Below, in pieces: positions 1 to 9,519 of a DNA stretch of 64,000 bases (position 1 is the first letter of the stretch; each line of letters starts with the position of its first letter). This stretch comes from Leptolyngbya sp. Heron Island J (lineage in GTDB: Bacteria > Cyanobacteriota > Cyanobacteriia > Phormidesmidales > Phormidesmidaceae), in contig NZ_AWNH01000053.1 of NCBI RefSeq assembly GCF_000482245.1, positions 106,315-170,314 of the forward strand, given 5' to 3'. The translations under genes were made by a program, and so were the position numbers. The notes under the pieces were generated by a model. The model was not told where the DNA came from. It ran no database searches and was given only the letters and a program-made list of their open reading frames with translations.

Positions 1-1389
1 CCCTTTTTTGAACTTGAATAGGGCAGGTGCGATCGCATTTACACTTCGCACCGTTGGATAATCTACAATGACAGCCTGATTAGCAACTCTAGCCAGCTCT
101 TTAAGGAACCGCTGCCACTGGGTGACATGGGCTAAGAAGCGATAGCTAATCACAACATCAAAGGCATTGTCGGCGTAGGGCATATCTAAAACATTGCCCA
201 CCTGAAAGTCACATTGTCCTTGATCTATATAGGATTGAATTCTGACCTTGCACTGCTCTGCACTTCCCAAGACAGTCACGTCATAGCCTTGTTCAATTAA
301 CGCTTTGGTTAACTGGCCGTGACCGCCGCCTACATCCAGCACCCTGGCCCCAGGATACGCTGCCAACATTTTCAAGGTAGCGGCCTCTTGCACCTGTAAC
401 AACCAGGTGCCGATGGCTCCAGCAAACCGTGTCGCATAATTCTCAGACGAAGTTTCGATATCTGCAGTTTCCGGGAAACCGTTAGTGGCTACAGGAGTCT
501 GGGTATCCATGGTAGGCGGTAAAGACTTTTGGGAGGTTAGCCTGAGACTAAGCTGGTTACGAACAAATCGTAAAGGTGTTTCCAGGCTACCGTAGGGTTG
601 CCAGCTGACCGCTGGATTCAGCAAGTGGGTCTTAATACAGTTTCCTGGCTGATCAGCGTCAAATTCTCCCATAAACGTCAGACCAAATCGCCCTGAGCGA
701 TCAGCTTCGCCACTGAGGGGTAACGGATCTGTTCCCAGTAATATGGGATATCCCTGGGGTTCTACTTGAGAAAAATGGTGAGGTCGCCGCCAAAATTGCG
801 GTCGCCCGCTGTTATCGCCCAGAAATAATGGTGATAACTCTCTTTGTTGGACCAGGTGGGTGATCAACTGTCCTCGCTTACCAACCCACTTGGCGACACC
901 CCAGGGCAACACCGCTATTCCCCCAGCGCTCTGAATAGATTGAATCGTTTCGACAGCTGATAGTCCATCTGGAAAGATGCGATCGCTAATCAACGCCAGA
1001 ATTTCTAACTTCTCAGCCGTCACGATTTGACGACCAGCAATCAGATATAGCGTTTTACCCTGAGGCCCCAAAGCCCGCAGGGAGTAAGCCTCGGCTGTTG
1101 CAGCAAATGTCCAGTCAGACGAGGACGACTGATCTGCCTGATCTGCCTGGGCTAACAGTGTCTGAAATTTATGGTAGAAACCACTTTCCGCGAGCAAAAG
1201 CACACCGACAAACTGATCGTGAGCGCCAGCCCGACGCTGGAAGTTGTGCCAGGCAGCATCTAAAAATGTGCTGAGATCAAAGCAATCATAGATATGCACA
1301 TGGGTATCCAGCAGAATCAGTTGCTCCCTGGTAGAGGGTGAGGGCACCGTCTGTACCTTATCGATTTCAGTACTTGTTAAAGAGTTCAT
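1..1389 (-). CDS. Hydrolase-like domain fused to SAM-dependent methyltransferase (3' end cut by window)
   Basis: The frame opens at the ATG at 1389 and is still open at base 1, so 463 codons are visible and the C-terminus is missing. Near the N-terminus a DTHVHIY motif resembles the metal-binding HxH of PHP/amidohydrolase barrels; that assignment is weak. From about residue 310 a class I methyltransferase Rossmann fold is clear, with motif I VLDVGGGHG near residue 350. An in-frame ATG at 510 could start a separate methyltransferase, but it has no Shine-Dalgarno-like sequence and no stop separates the halves, so I read a fusion. The substrate is unknown. It lies 49 bp downstream of the YdjM-like gene and may end a minus-strand operon with glpD. 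Confidence 0.65.
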   Translation of the reverse strand, partial: MNSLTSTEIDKVQTVPSPSTREQLILLDTHVHIYDCFDLSTFLDAAWHNFQRRAGAHDQFVGVLLLAESGFYHKFQTLLAQADQADQSSSSDWTFAATAEAYSLRALGPQGKTLYLIAGRQIVTAEKLEILALISDRIFPDGLSAVETIQSIQSAGGIAVLPWGVAKWVGKRGQLITHLVQQRELSPLFLGDNSGRPQFWRRPHHFSQVEPQGYPILLGTDPLPLSGEADRSGRFGLTFMGEFDADQPGNCIKTHLLNPAVSWQPYGSLETPLRFVRNQLSLRLTSQKSLPPTMDTQTPVATNGFPETADIETSSENYATRFAGAIGTWLLQVQEAATLKMLAAYPGARVLDVGGGHGQLTKALIEQGYDVTVLGSAEQCKVRIQSYIDQGQCDFQVGNVLDMPYADNAFDVVISYRFLAHVTQWQRFLKELARVANQAVIVDYPTVRSVNAIAPALFKFKKG

Positions 1390-1438
1390 AGGTTACATCA
1401 ATCTGTTGCTAGCCGCTCACCTTATTGCTCAAGGTGCA

Positions 1439-1978
1439 CTATTCAAGGGAGGAAGTCTTTTGCTGGCGCTGATATCTGAAGCTTCTCCACCGCGATACTC
1501 CCCACAGCAAAATGACCGTATAGGTCAGCTCAAAGCTGAGAAAGATGACGTGAATAGGATTAAATAGCCCATGGGAGTGATGGACACCTGGGAACAAGGG
1601 GATCGCTGAGTGAAATGGTGCGTTACTGATTGGCCACAACAGCGGGATGCCGGAACCACCTTGAGTGAAAAAGTCTAACACCAGGTGAGAAGAGTAAATA
1701 ATTAGGGTTAAAGCAAAGACTTTTAGAGGTTTGATGGCCGTGCGGCTACTGAGCAACTGGCTCAGAATGATGCTAAAGACAATGGCAAAGCCAAAACTGT
1801 GGGTAAACCCACGATGGGTATTGATACCCGCCACAATCTTGGGGAGAAAGTCAAAATCTGCTGCGATCGCAACAAAAACCGCGTATAACCCTAGCGGCAA
1901 TAGCTTACTGACTTTTGGAACATCTAATCCTTTAGCAATAGCGTAGCCAGAGACGGCATGGGCAAGCGGTGATGGCAT
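1439..1978 (-). CDS. YdjM/YbcI-type membrane-bound metal-dependent hydrolase (DUF457)
   Basis: 179 aa integral membrane protein with about four hydrophobic segments. The His/Asp pattern is typical of the DUF457 family: His7 in the N-terminal PLAHAVSGY, the stretch NTHRGFTHSFGF, then a histidine before LDFFTQGG and an HHSHG cluster. Family members are predicted zinc-dependent inner-membrane hydrolases, some LexA-regulated in E. coli (YdjM), with uncertain substrates. The start is the first ATG of the frame. It sits 52 bp after glpD on the same strand, which suggests cotranscription. Confidence 0.75.
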   Translation of the reverse strand: MPSPLAHAVSGYAIAKGLDVPKVSKLLPLGLYAVFVAIAADFDFLPKIVAGINTHRGFTHSFGFAIVFSIILSQLLSSRTAIKPLKVFALTLIIYSSHLVLDFFTQGGSGIPLLWPISNAPFHSAIPLFPGVHHSHGLFNPIHVIFLSFELTYTVILLWGVSRWRSFRYQRQQKTSSLE

Positions 1979-2030
1979 GATTCAATACAGAATTATTAAA
2001 TAACAGCTCAATGATAAATTTTTAAAACAG

Positions 2031-3689
2031 TTAAAGAGCCACAACGCCTCGATCCGAGACTGGGCTGGCGGGTATTAAACTTTGTATTTCTGTTTGCATT
2101 TGCCCATGGGTCCAATGGAGTTCTTCAGCCATAATGGTGCCACACAGACGGATAGTGGCTATGTCAGGCAGACCCGCCGAACCCAGCTCGGTACGTCGGA
2201 GGATGACATCTTTCAGAGTTTGAGCCATTTCTACACGGACAGCGTAGCGCACCTGAGCCCCAATAGCCTGACTGGAGTCTTGAATTTCACCTGCCAACAC
2301 CTCGGCATAGGCAGTTCCGTAGTTGTACACCAGACTGCGAACCAGTTGCGAGTCAAGGTGAATTAACTCTTTGTTCGCCGCCTGAACAAACTCTTCAACA
2401 TTGTCAATGGCACCATCCACCAATGGCGTAGTTGTCGATTGAGAGGGAGGTGCGGTTTGCCCCCAGGTACGCAACAGACGGTCCACAACTTTCTGGGCCA
2501 CATCCCTGGAGGTTGTATATTTCACCCCTGTCACAGACCATAATCCACGATGGCCTTGGGGAGCATGTTCACGAAGACAGTAGCGTTTAGCCAGAATCGG
2601 CTCGCCACTGCTAGAAATATCGGTTTGAGGCAGGAGCCCACCATGAACAAAGGCCACATCACCTCTGGTTAACTGAGCGGGTGGATATGCTTGATTAATT
2701 TGCTGCAGTAGGGTGTCAATTTCTACCTCATGCACCTGCCAGTTATCAGCTGTTTGGTTGCAAACACTATAGAAAGTGCCGATCATAGAGGTGCCACGCC
2801 AGGGCACCGCAAAGAGCATGCGAGCTTTTTGTTGCCCTCGTTTAACAATCTCTGACTCAGGTGAACTCTTGAAGGCAATGGCGTAGGGGGTTTCCAGTAG
2901 CGGACGACACAGCACGACATTAACAGCTTTGGCAAAGGATTGTTGAGCTGGTGGCTGAGGCAACAAGCCCAAAACCTGGTTAAGCCAGGGACCCGTGGTA
3001 TTCACAACAGCCCTGGCTCGAATATCAAAGCGATTACCGGTCAGCTCATCCTGGGCGATGACTCCCTGGATCTGATCGTCCGTCCGCAGAAAGCCAACGG
3101 CTTTGACATAGTTGGCGACAGTCGCCCCTTGCTGAGCCGCAGATTTTATGAATCCCAGGGTCAAACGTTCAGAGTTGTAGACCTGGGCATCGTGGAACGT
3201 CGCAGCCCCCGTGAGATCCTGCTCTACAATTCCAGGGACCAGTTGCTGACAGCGCTGACGAGAAATCACCTGACCTGGCGGGATATGCTTCTGGGGATCG
3301 CTAAGCCCCTGGTTGCGATCGCAGCTAATCAAATCATTCAGTTTGAGCGCCACAAACATCGCCTCTTTACCCTTTACCCCATGGCCATAGGTAGGCACCA
3401 CAATCGGCAACGGATGCACCAGGTGAGGCGCAATTCGCATCAAAGTCTGACGTTCCCGGATAGACTGCCTCATACGGCTAAAATCAGCCGTTTGCAAATA
3501 ACGCAGACCACCATGAATAATCTTCAAGCTATTGGCAGAGGTAGCCGAGCCAAAATCAGACTGATCAATCAAAGCGACCGACAATCCCCGGAGGCTAGCC
3601 TCCCAAGCCACACAAGCTCCCTGAATACCGCCACCAAGGACCAAAAGATCAAACGCTTGATTGGATAATGCCTGTAAGTTTCGCTGCAT
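2031..3689 (-). CDS. glpD: FAD-dependent glycerol-3-phosphate dehydrogenase-like protein
   Basis: 552 aa, the usual GlpD length. The N-terminus has the dinucleotide-binding strand-turn-helix LLVLGGGIQGACVAWEA, an acidic residue ending the second strand (ALIDQSDF) and the family motif KIIHGGLRYLQ. GlpD oxidises sn-glycerol-3-phosphate to dihydroxyacetone phosphate and passes electrons to quinone at the cytoplasmic membrane. The C-terminal region (about 390-540) looks like the helical cap of the family. It lies between a broken glycosyltransferase (93 bp upstream) and a membrane hydrolase, which says little about pathway. Substrate specificity within the DAO/GlpD superfamily is inferred from the motifs only. 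Confidence 0.8.
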   Translation of the reverse strand: MQRNLQALSNQAFDLLVLGGGIQGACVAWEASLRGLSVALIDQSDFGSATSANSLKIIHGGLRYLQTADFSRMRQSIRERQTLMRIAPHLVHPLPIVVPTYGHGVKGKEAMFVALKLNDLISCDRNQGLSDPQKHIPPGQVISRQRCQQLVPGIVEQDLTGAATFHDAQVYNSERLTLGFIKSAAQQGATVANYVKAVGFLRTDDQIQGVIAQDELTGNRFDIRARAVVNTTGPWLNQVLGLLPQPPAQQSFAKAVNVVLCRPLLETPYAIAFKSSPESEIVKRGQQKARMLFAVPWRGTSMIGTFYSVCNQTADNWQVHEVEIDTLLQQINQAYPPAQLTRGDVAFVHGGLLPQTDISSSGEPILAKRYCLREHAPQGHRGLWSVTGVKYTTSRDVAQKVVDRLLRTWGQTAPPSQSTTTPLVDGAIDNVEEFVQAANKELIHLDSQLVRSLVYNYGTAYAEVLAGEIQDSSQAIGAQVRYAVRVEMAQTLKDVILRRTELGSAGLPDIATIRLCGTIMAEELHWTHGQMQTEIQSLIPASPVSDRGVVAL

Positions 3690-3782
3690 AGTTCTGCATT
3701 TGGTTCGATGGGTCCCTGGTCAAGCCTAAAAATCAACTTCAAATCTCATTCAAATCTCAGAGAGACCTGACAGGCACACGGC

Positions 3783-5039
3783 TCAGTAGCTACCTGAGAG
3801 CTTGGAGGGCTGCATTTCTCCGATCAGCTGCATTTGCAGCCAATCATAAAGTCCCGTCAACTTGTCGGAGAAAGCCTCAAAGGTATGTTGTTGAGCAATC
3901 AATGCCTGGGCCTCCACCCCCAGCTGCCCCCTTAAAGCTTGATTTTGAATGAGCTGCAACATGCCTTGAGAAAACTCATGTGGCTCCGGAGAAGCCAGCC
4001 AGGAAACTTGACGATTCAAAACCTGAGTATGAGTCGGCAAATCAGTTGCCAACAATGCCTTACCACTATCTAAATAGGAATACAGCTTCATAGGGGTATT
4101 GTTACCCTGGGTCCGTGGCGATACCAGAATATCTGCCTGAGCTAGATAGTGAGCAAGATCCTCAACGGGTCGCTTACCAATGAAATGGACCTGAGCCTCA
4201 ATCCCTAACTGTCGAGAACGCTGCCGATAGTATTTTATGTGCTCAGAAGCCCCACCAATAACAACTAGACACGCTTCATCTGCATGGGCCAGAGCCAGCT
4301 TAAAGCTGTCCAACAGCAAATCGATCCCCTGATACCGCTCTAAATTACCGACATACATCAGCAAGGGTCCTGTAATCTCATAAGTGCTTCTTAAATGAGT
4401 TAAATGCATTGGTAAAAGCCCCATTGTTTTTAATAAAAGACACAAGCAAATGATATAGAATCAACCTCAACGAGATTGATTGAGCAGTGAGATATCAGGA
4501 ATCACAACAACCTTTTTGCTAGGGCTGTAGCGCTGGACTTCGGTAGCCAAGGCCCTACATACTGGAATCACCGCCTCAGCATTTTTAATAGCGGCCCCCT
4601 CACATGCCCGCAAAACAGACTTACAAAACCGTAAACCAGGATACTTATCGATCATCTGGCCCACTAGCGAAGAATCCATATCGTAGACGTATGGAATCCC
4701 GAAAACCTTCTTGATAAATAAGGCCATAAACACAGCCTCCTCTCCAGCATGGATCAGGTCATAGCGACCAGTTCTCGCCAGCTGCAGCGCCTTCCGAAAA
4801 ACGAACAGGTCGGAAATGAGCTTTTTACCAGAAAATCCAGGTCGAATGTTGCGAGTGAACCTAAATGAGGGGATGCGATAAATTTTGACATTGGTGTAGT
4901 ATATGTCTTCACCTTCTGCAAAAGTCACAACATCAACAACCTCACCATGTCTGGAGAGGACCCTCAATACTAAGTCCACTGCAATAGGAGTACCCCTAGC
5001 TTGATAAAAAGGGTGGGGGGCAAGCATCAAGACGTTCAT
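3783..5039 (-). pseudogene. Glycosyltransferase family 4, interrupted by two in-frame TGA codons
   Basis: Two open pieces lie in the same frame. 5039-4467 (190 aa) is the GT-B N-terminal domain: LMLAPHPFYQARGTPI, then a DLIHAGEEAVF region and VVVIPDISLL at its end. 4445-3783 is the C-terminal donor domain: LLMYVGNLERYQGIDLLL, VHFIGKRP, ADILVSPR and PMKLYSYLDSGKALLAT. Together they form one standard group-1 transferase of about 400 residues. They are separated by TGA-Gly-TGA (4469-4461) and a short degenerate linker. The second piece has no good start of its own. I infer a nonsense-inactivated gene; two separately translated halves or UGA readthrough are less likely. The role would be polysaccharide or glycolipid synthesis. 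Confidence 0.75.
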
Positions 5040-5618
5040 CGAAACTCTCTTATACCCTATTTTTTATAATTAAAACTATGTCAGCATGGCAGGAAAAAAG
5101 AGAAATAGCTCCTCATAGCTTGTAACTGGGCAGAAATCCTATACTTTCTACGCTCTGTCTGTGTAATCTCATACAAAATGAGTACAGACACATAGGAAGC
5201 TTGTAGCCTACCCAACAGTGAATTCACTTTTCAGGGACTAACACCTTTCTAGCTAATACATAGCCGTCACAACCGGATATAGTCCGGAGGCCCGGCGGTA
5301 TGGAGCAGTAGGCCACACCTACGAGCTTTGAGTAACTTTCCCAACATATAGATTTGAATATATCTACATGTCCTTGGGTTTATCAATATCTCGGCCGCTA
5401 CGATTTACGCAATATCCACAATCTAAGAGTATTCAGTAAAGATTGTGTGATCTTAACTTGGACACGTGTGTCTCAGTAAACTTTCGTAGAGGGTGTAGAT
5501 CGTTCTATAGCTGCCCCGCTATGCTTAGGAAGCAGTAATGCAGTGACTAGTCCAAGCGCTAGTGATAGATCGTATCGGGCCTATGATAGCTAGACCATAG
5601 TATTACTATTAAGGGTCC
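5040..5618. other. Gene-free divergent region upstream of dnaG
   Basis: No convincing ORF or tRNA. It separates the glycosyltransferase remnant (minus) from dnaG (plus). Two hairpins are visible. At 5156-5190, TGTCTGT pairs with ACAGACA around an inner CTCAT/ATGAG stem. At 5417-5447, CACAATCT pairs with AGATTGTG across a 15-base loop. It probably holds the dnaG promoter; no confident -35/-10 pair was identified. Confidence 0.5.
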
Positions 5619-7568
5619 ATGAGTTCTCCGCGTATACACCCAGATACCATTGATGATGTCCGTCAGCGCGTGGACATCGTTGATGTAGTATCGGAACATG
5701 TAGTACTAAAAAAACAAGGTAAGGATTTTACCGGACTGTGTCCGTTTCATGACGATAAGTCTCCCAGCTTTAGCGTCAGTCCAGCCAAACAGTTCTATTA
5801 CTGTTTTAGCTGCGGAGCTGGGGGCAACGCATTTAAATTTTTGATGGAATTGGAGCAGCAGTCCTTTGCAGAGGTGGTGCTGGATCTTGCTAAGCGATAC
5901 CAGGTCCCTGTTAAAACATTAGAACCTGCCAGGCAAGAGGAATATCAGCGCAAAGTTACCTTACGAGAACAGCTGTTTGAAATCCTCACAGTCACAGCAA
6001 AGTTCTACGAACATGCGCTATATCAAAGTGTAGGGCAACAAGCACTAGACTATTTGCGATCGCAACGCCAGTTTAGCGATGATATCCTCAAACGCTTTAC
6101 ATTTGGCTACGCTCCTGACGGCTGGCAGCCACTCTATGGCTATTTGGTTGAGCAAAAGAATTACTCCGTCAAGCTGGTTGAGCAGGCTGGGTTGATTGTC
6201 CCCAACAAGAACAACACTGGCTACTATGATCGGTTTCGAGATCGGGTAATGGTGCCAATCCATGATGCCAATGGCCGCATTATTGGATTTGGGGGGCGCT
6301 GTTTGGGGGATGCCAAACCCAAATACTTAAACTCGCCAGAAACTGAGCTATTTGATAAAAGTAAAACCCTATACGGCTTGGATAAGGCCAAGGGTGCGAT
6401 CGCAAAACAAGATCGCGCCATCGTTGTTGAAGGATATTTCGATGTAGTTGCTCTCCACGCTGCAGGCATCACCAATGCCGTCGCCTCTCTCGGCACTGCT
6501 CTCAATGCCGGTCAGGTACGACAGCTCTTACGCTACACCGAATCTAAACAAATTGTCTTTAATTTTGACGCAGATGCTGCCGGGATCAAAGCCGCACAGC
6601 GTGCCATTGGTGAGGTCGCTGAAATGGCTCACCGAGGGGATGTCCAATTACGCATTCTCAACATTCCTGATGGCAAAGATCCAGACGACTATCTCAAAGC
6701 CCATGTCGCCGATGAATATAACGCTCTGGTTGACGCGGCTCCCCTGTGGCTTGACTGGCAAATCCAGCAAACACTGAGCAACGTTAACCTCAAACAAGCC
6801 GACCAGTTTCAAAAAGCCTCGCAAGATATCGTCAAACTGTTAGCAGACATTGCCAACGCCGATACCCGCACCCACTATATTCGCCACTGCGCCGAAATCT
6901 TTAGTCAGGGCGATGCCCGGTTAGTTCCCCTCCTGGCCGAAAACTTTTTAGCCCAGGTTCGCCGTCAGCGTCGTTCGCCAGAGGAGTCCCCCACAAAGTT
7001 TAAAGTCGCCATTAAAAAAAGCGCCCTCGAAGAAGCCGAAGGGTGGCTCCTGCGGGTATACATTCACATGCCCAACAATCGTCAGGCCGTAAAACAAGCC
7101 CTGGAAGAACGGGATTTGCAACTGAGCTTTTCCCACCACCGTGCCCTCTGGCGAATGATGATCCAGTGGCAGGCTGCCGATGAAGCTGAAACCGAAACCT
7201 CGCCTACAGGACTCCTAGAACAGCTACGTAACCTCGCCTCCGAGTCAACCGGCCCCCTTTCCCAGGTACACCACTTACTCTATCTGGATGAAAAGACCCA
7301 GCGCGATATTCTCCGTGCGCCTCTGATTATTCGCGCCTCAGTGGCCTGTATGGAAAAAACTCTATGTGAAAAGCGCTATCGTTATTTTCTCAAGCTGTGG
7401 GAAGAGACTGACCTGGAAACGCATCCCGAAGAATGCGCTTACTATCAAAAACAAAGCTATGCCGAGAAAAAACGAATTGCTGAACTCGAACAAGAACGGC
7501 AGGTCGATTTTGAGGATTTAGCTAGCTTGCCCTGGGTGGGGGAATTTTATGGTCAGTTGGATGGGTAA
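5619..7568 (+). CDS. dnaG: DNA primase
   Basis: 649 aa, typical bacterial DnaG. It makes the RNA primers for replication and works with the DnaB helicase. The N-terminal zinc ribbon has Cys41-Pro-Phe-His44 and Cys62-x-x-Cys65. It is followed by the catalytic core with RDRVMVPIHDANGRIIGFGGR and a TOPRIM fold (VVEGYFDVVALH, then FNFDADAAG with its acidic metal ligands). The last 200 residues form the helical helicase-interaction region. ATG start. A strong hairpin overlaps and follows the stop codon. Confidence 0.97.
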   Translation: MSSPRIHPDTIDDVRQRVDIVDVVSEHVVLKKQGKDFTGLCPFHDDKSPSFSVSPAKQFYYCFSCGAGGNAFKFLMELEQQSFAEVVLDLAKRYQVPVKTLEPARQEEYQRKVTLREQLFEILTVTAKFYEHALYQSVGQQALDYLRSQRQFSDDILKRFTFGYAPDGWQPLYGYLVEQKNYSVKLVEQAGLIVPNKNNTGYYDRFRDRVMVPIHDANGRIIGFGGRCLGDAKPKYLNSPETELFDKSKTLYGLDKAKGAIAKQDRAIVVEGYFDVVALHAAGITNAVASLGTALNAGQVRQLLRYTESKQIVFNFDADAAGIKAAQRAIGEVAEMAHRGDVQLRILNIPDGKDPDDYLKAHVADEYNALVDAAPLWLDWQIQQTLSNVNLKQADQFQKASQDIVKLLADIANADTRTHYIRHCAEIFSQGDARLVPLLAENFLAQVRRQRRSPEESPTKFKVAIKKSALEEAEGWLLRVYIHMPNNRQAVKQALEERDLQLSFSHHRALWRMMIQWQAADEAETETSPTGLLEQLRNLASESTGPLSQVHHLLYLDEKTQRDILRAPLIIRASVACMEKTLCEKRYRYFLKLWEETDLETHPEECAYYQKQSYAEKKRIAELEQERQVDFEDLASLPWVGEFYGQLDG

Positions 7569-7602
7569 AGCTCTATCTACCTGTAACGGTAGATAGAGCT
7601 TT
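7567..7602 (+). terminator. Intrinsic terminator after dnaG, probably bidirectional
   Basis: A perfect 15-bp stem (AAAGCTCTATCTACC, 7567-7581) with a 6-base loop and its complement at 7588-7602, ending in TTT followed by ATCT. It starts inside the dnaG stop codon. The symmetric A/T ends mean it could also serve the convergent gene ending at 7697. Confidence 0.85.
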
Positions 7603-7696
7603 ATCTATTGGTTAGGTTATGGCTCTGGGCCGTTGATCATATGTCCCAAATATGAGCGGGCCAAATACGATCGCGAACTCCGTCATCTAAATCTTC

Positions 7697-8824
7697 TCAC
7701 TTGCGACTGCCCTTAAAGAGCCGACCCCAGCCGCTGCCTGGGCCTTCAACTTCAAAACGAGCCCCTAGATTTTTATAACTGTAGTGGCGATAGGAGCCAT
7801 CGGTCGAACCAGGGTAACCACCGTTGACCAAATCCATCTCTCCGTAGGGATCATGGATAAACATGCCACTATCATCGTAGCCGACAGCCAAAATCATGTG
7901 GCCACCACCACGGGGGCTACTCACATGCCCCTTATGCAATACACCCAAGACCACCGGGCGACCTGCGTCAATCTCTTTTTTGACATCTTTCATAGAGAGT
8001 GTAGTATGCCATGCAGAATCCACTCCCAGACTTGATAATGCTCTGGTCTGAGCCCCATGGTCCGTGGTGTCTCCATAGGTCTCTACCTTGGGCAAGTAGA
8101 AATTGAGGTCGGCGTTTTCATCTTCGTCACAGTCTTCCCAAAGAGATGTTTTCATGTAGAGTGCACCCATCCAACAGCTAGCAGTATTGCAGGTGCGGTG
8201 GGCCTGAGCCGCATTGTCACGCTGGGAAAAATACATGACCGGCAGCTTTTTTTTACCTTTTTTAGCAGGCTTGGCAGTAGCCGCCTTTGGAGCGGTCACT
8301 TTTGGTGTAGCGGCCTTTGGGGCAGCCACCTTTGCCGCCGGTTTAACAGACTTGGCCGTTGCTGCTGGGGCAGCCGCCTTGACCAGGCCCTGTTTTTGTA
8401 AGTGTTTGAGAATGCCAGCAGCCCCCATTTCGGAGTTTTTCTTTGCCAACACATTGGTGCTCCCCCAAACCCAGGAGGATTCAGTCCCTGAACCATCCTG
8501 AAAACCATTCCAAAGGTCAAATCCCCAGAGATAGGCAGCTAAGGTACGCGTAGCAGCTTGATGATACTTTTTGGCAATGAGCACCTCTGCTACCTGTTTC
8601 TCAAACAGCGCTGGTTCTCGAAAATTCCATTCTTTGTAGTGCAAAATGCCTACAAACCACCAGGGTACCGTGGTGGCTTTTTCCACAGCCTCATAGTGCG
8701 ATCGCAAATCCACCATCCGTTTTGTCAGACCTTGCACTAATCCCAACGATTCTGAACGCACCGTGCATTGATCAAACGCTTGTTGATACTCGGCGTGAAT
8801 GTCCGCTTTTAATTTTTGGCTCAT
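7697..8824 (-). CDS. C39-like cysteine peptidase with N-terminal lysozyme-like region
   Basis: 375 aa in three parts. Residues 1-145 are helical (PWWFVGILHYKEWNF, then a WGFDLWNGFQDGSGTESSWVWG stretch), resembling phage/cyanobacterial lysozyme-like muramidase folds. Residues 147-195 are an Ala/Pro/Lys linker of repeated KAAxPK-type units. The C-terminal domain is Peptidase_C39-like: candidate nucleophile in TCNTASCWMG, His in GGGHMILAVGYDD and Asp in FIHDPYG. No signal peptide is obvious. Such an architecture suggests a two-headed wall-degrading enzyme or an effector/endolysin-like protein. That role is inferred; the C39-like assignment is firmer than the N-terminal one. Confidence 0.7.
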   Translation of the reverse strand: MSQKLKADIHAEYQQAFDQCTVRSESLGLVQGLTKRMVDLRSHYEAVEKATTVPWWFVGILHYKEWNFREPALFEKQVAEVLIAKKYHQAATRTLAAYLWGFDLWNGFQDGSGTESSWVWGSTNVLAKKNSEMGAAGILKHLQKQGLVKAAAPAATAKSVKPAAKVAAPKAATPKVTAPKAATAKPAKKGKKKLPVMYFSQRDNAAQAHRTCNTASCWMGALYMKTSLWEDCDEDENADLNFYLPKVETYGDTTDHGAQTRALSSLGVDSAWHTTLSMKDVKKEIDAGRPVVLGVLHKGHVSSPRGGGHMILAVGYDDSGMFIHDPYGEMDLVNGGYPGSTDGSYRHYSYKNLGARFEVEGPGSGWGRLFKGSRK

Positions 8825-9050
8825 AGTGCTCAGTCCAGGGAATCTTTGCCCATGGTACCCAGTTATGCAGAGATTTCAGTCGGTAGTTAGCGGTGCTTGT
8901 TTTGCGATTGCTGATCCCTGGGATGAACCGATCTAGCACCGATGCTATTCAAAAGCCTCTCATATCTCAAGCCATCCCGAGGAGCAGCAATGCCTTTGTT
9001 TCTAACCTTAGCGCCTCGGGCAATCTAGCCCTGAGGTTACTGTTTCAATC

Positions 9051-9491
9051 ATGGCTGAGCTAGACCTGGGAGTATATGGTGAGCAATTAGTAGAAAACTG
9101 GCTCATCCAGCAGGGTTGGGAAATACTCTACCGGCGGTGGCACTGTCGTTGGGGAGAATTAGACATTGTTGCCCAGGGCTATCATGCCCAAGGCGGCAAA
9201 CTGAGCAGTGAGATCCTCATATTTGTAGAAGTAAAAACCCGCAGTCGAGGCAACTGGGACTTGGATGGGCGATTATCCATCACCCGTGCCAAGCAACGTA
9301 AACTCTGGACAACCGCTCGCCTATTTCTGACCCGGCATCCACACCTGGCTCAGCTCCCCTGCCGTCTTGATGTTGCCTTAGTCAGCTGTCACAACAAACA
9401 GCCAGATGTAGCCCAAGCCTACCTGGCCTTACCCAACGGACGGCAATATCTGGTACTACAGGATTATTTAATTAACGCCATTACAGGTTGA
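9051..9491 (+). CDS. YraN family (UPF0102) nuclease-fold protein
   Basis: 146 aa, usual family size. It has the family's N-terminal [24 protein letters not shown] helix and an endonuclease-like core: GELDIVAQ, with the acidic residue and the later [10 protein letters not shown] giving an E-x-K pattern, then [13 protein letters not shown]. YraN proteins are Holliday-junction-resolvase-like in fold but their role is not established. It converges on the unknown gene at 9520-9909. Confidence 0.85.
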   Translation: MAELDLGVYGEQLVENWLIQQGWEILYRRWHCRWGELDIVAQGYHAQGGKLSSEILIFVEVKTRSRGNWDLDGRLSITRAKQRKLWTTARLFLTRHPHLAQLPCRLDVALVSCHNKQPDVAQAYLALPNGRQYLVLQDYLINAITG

Positions 9492-9519
9492 GCGGTAGAC
9501 CAAGCAAACTGATTGATCG

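Noticed and set aside
1863..1870. GCGATCGC octamers as regulatory sites
   Set aside because: These are HIP1, a genome-wide cyanobacterial signature found within coding regions here; used only as taxonomic evidence.
2940..3668. 242-codon plus-strand frame opposite glpD
   Set aside because: Lies entirely antisense to a clear glpD frame; the translation is Arg/Ser/Gln-rich without motifs.
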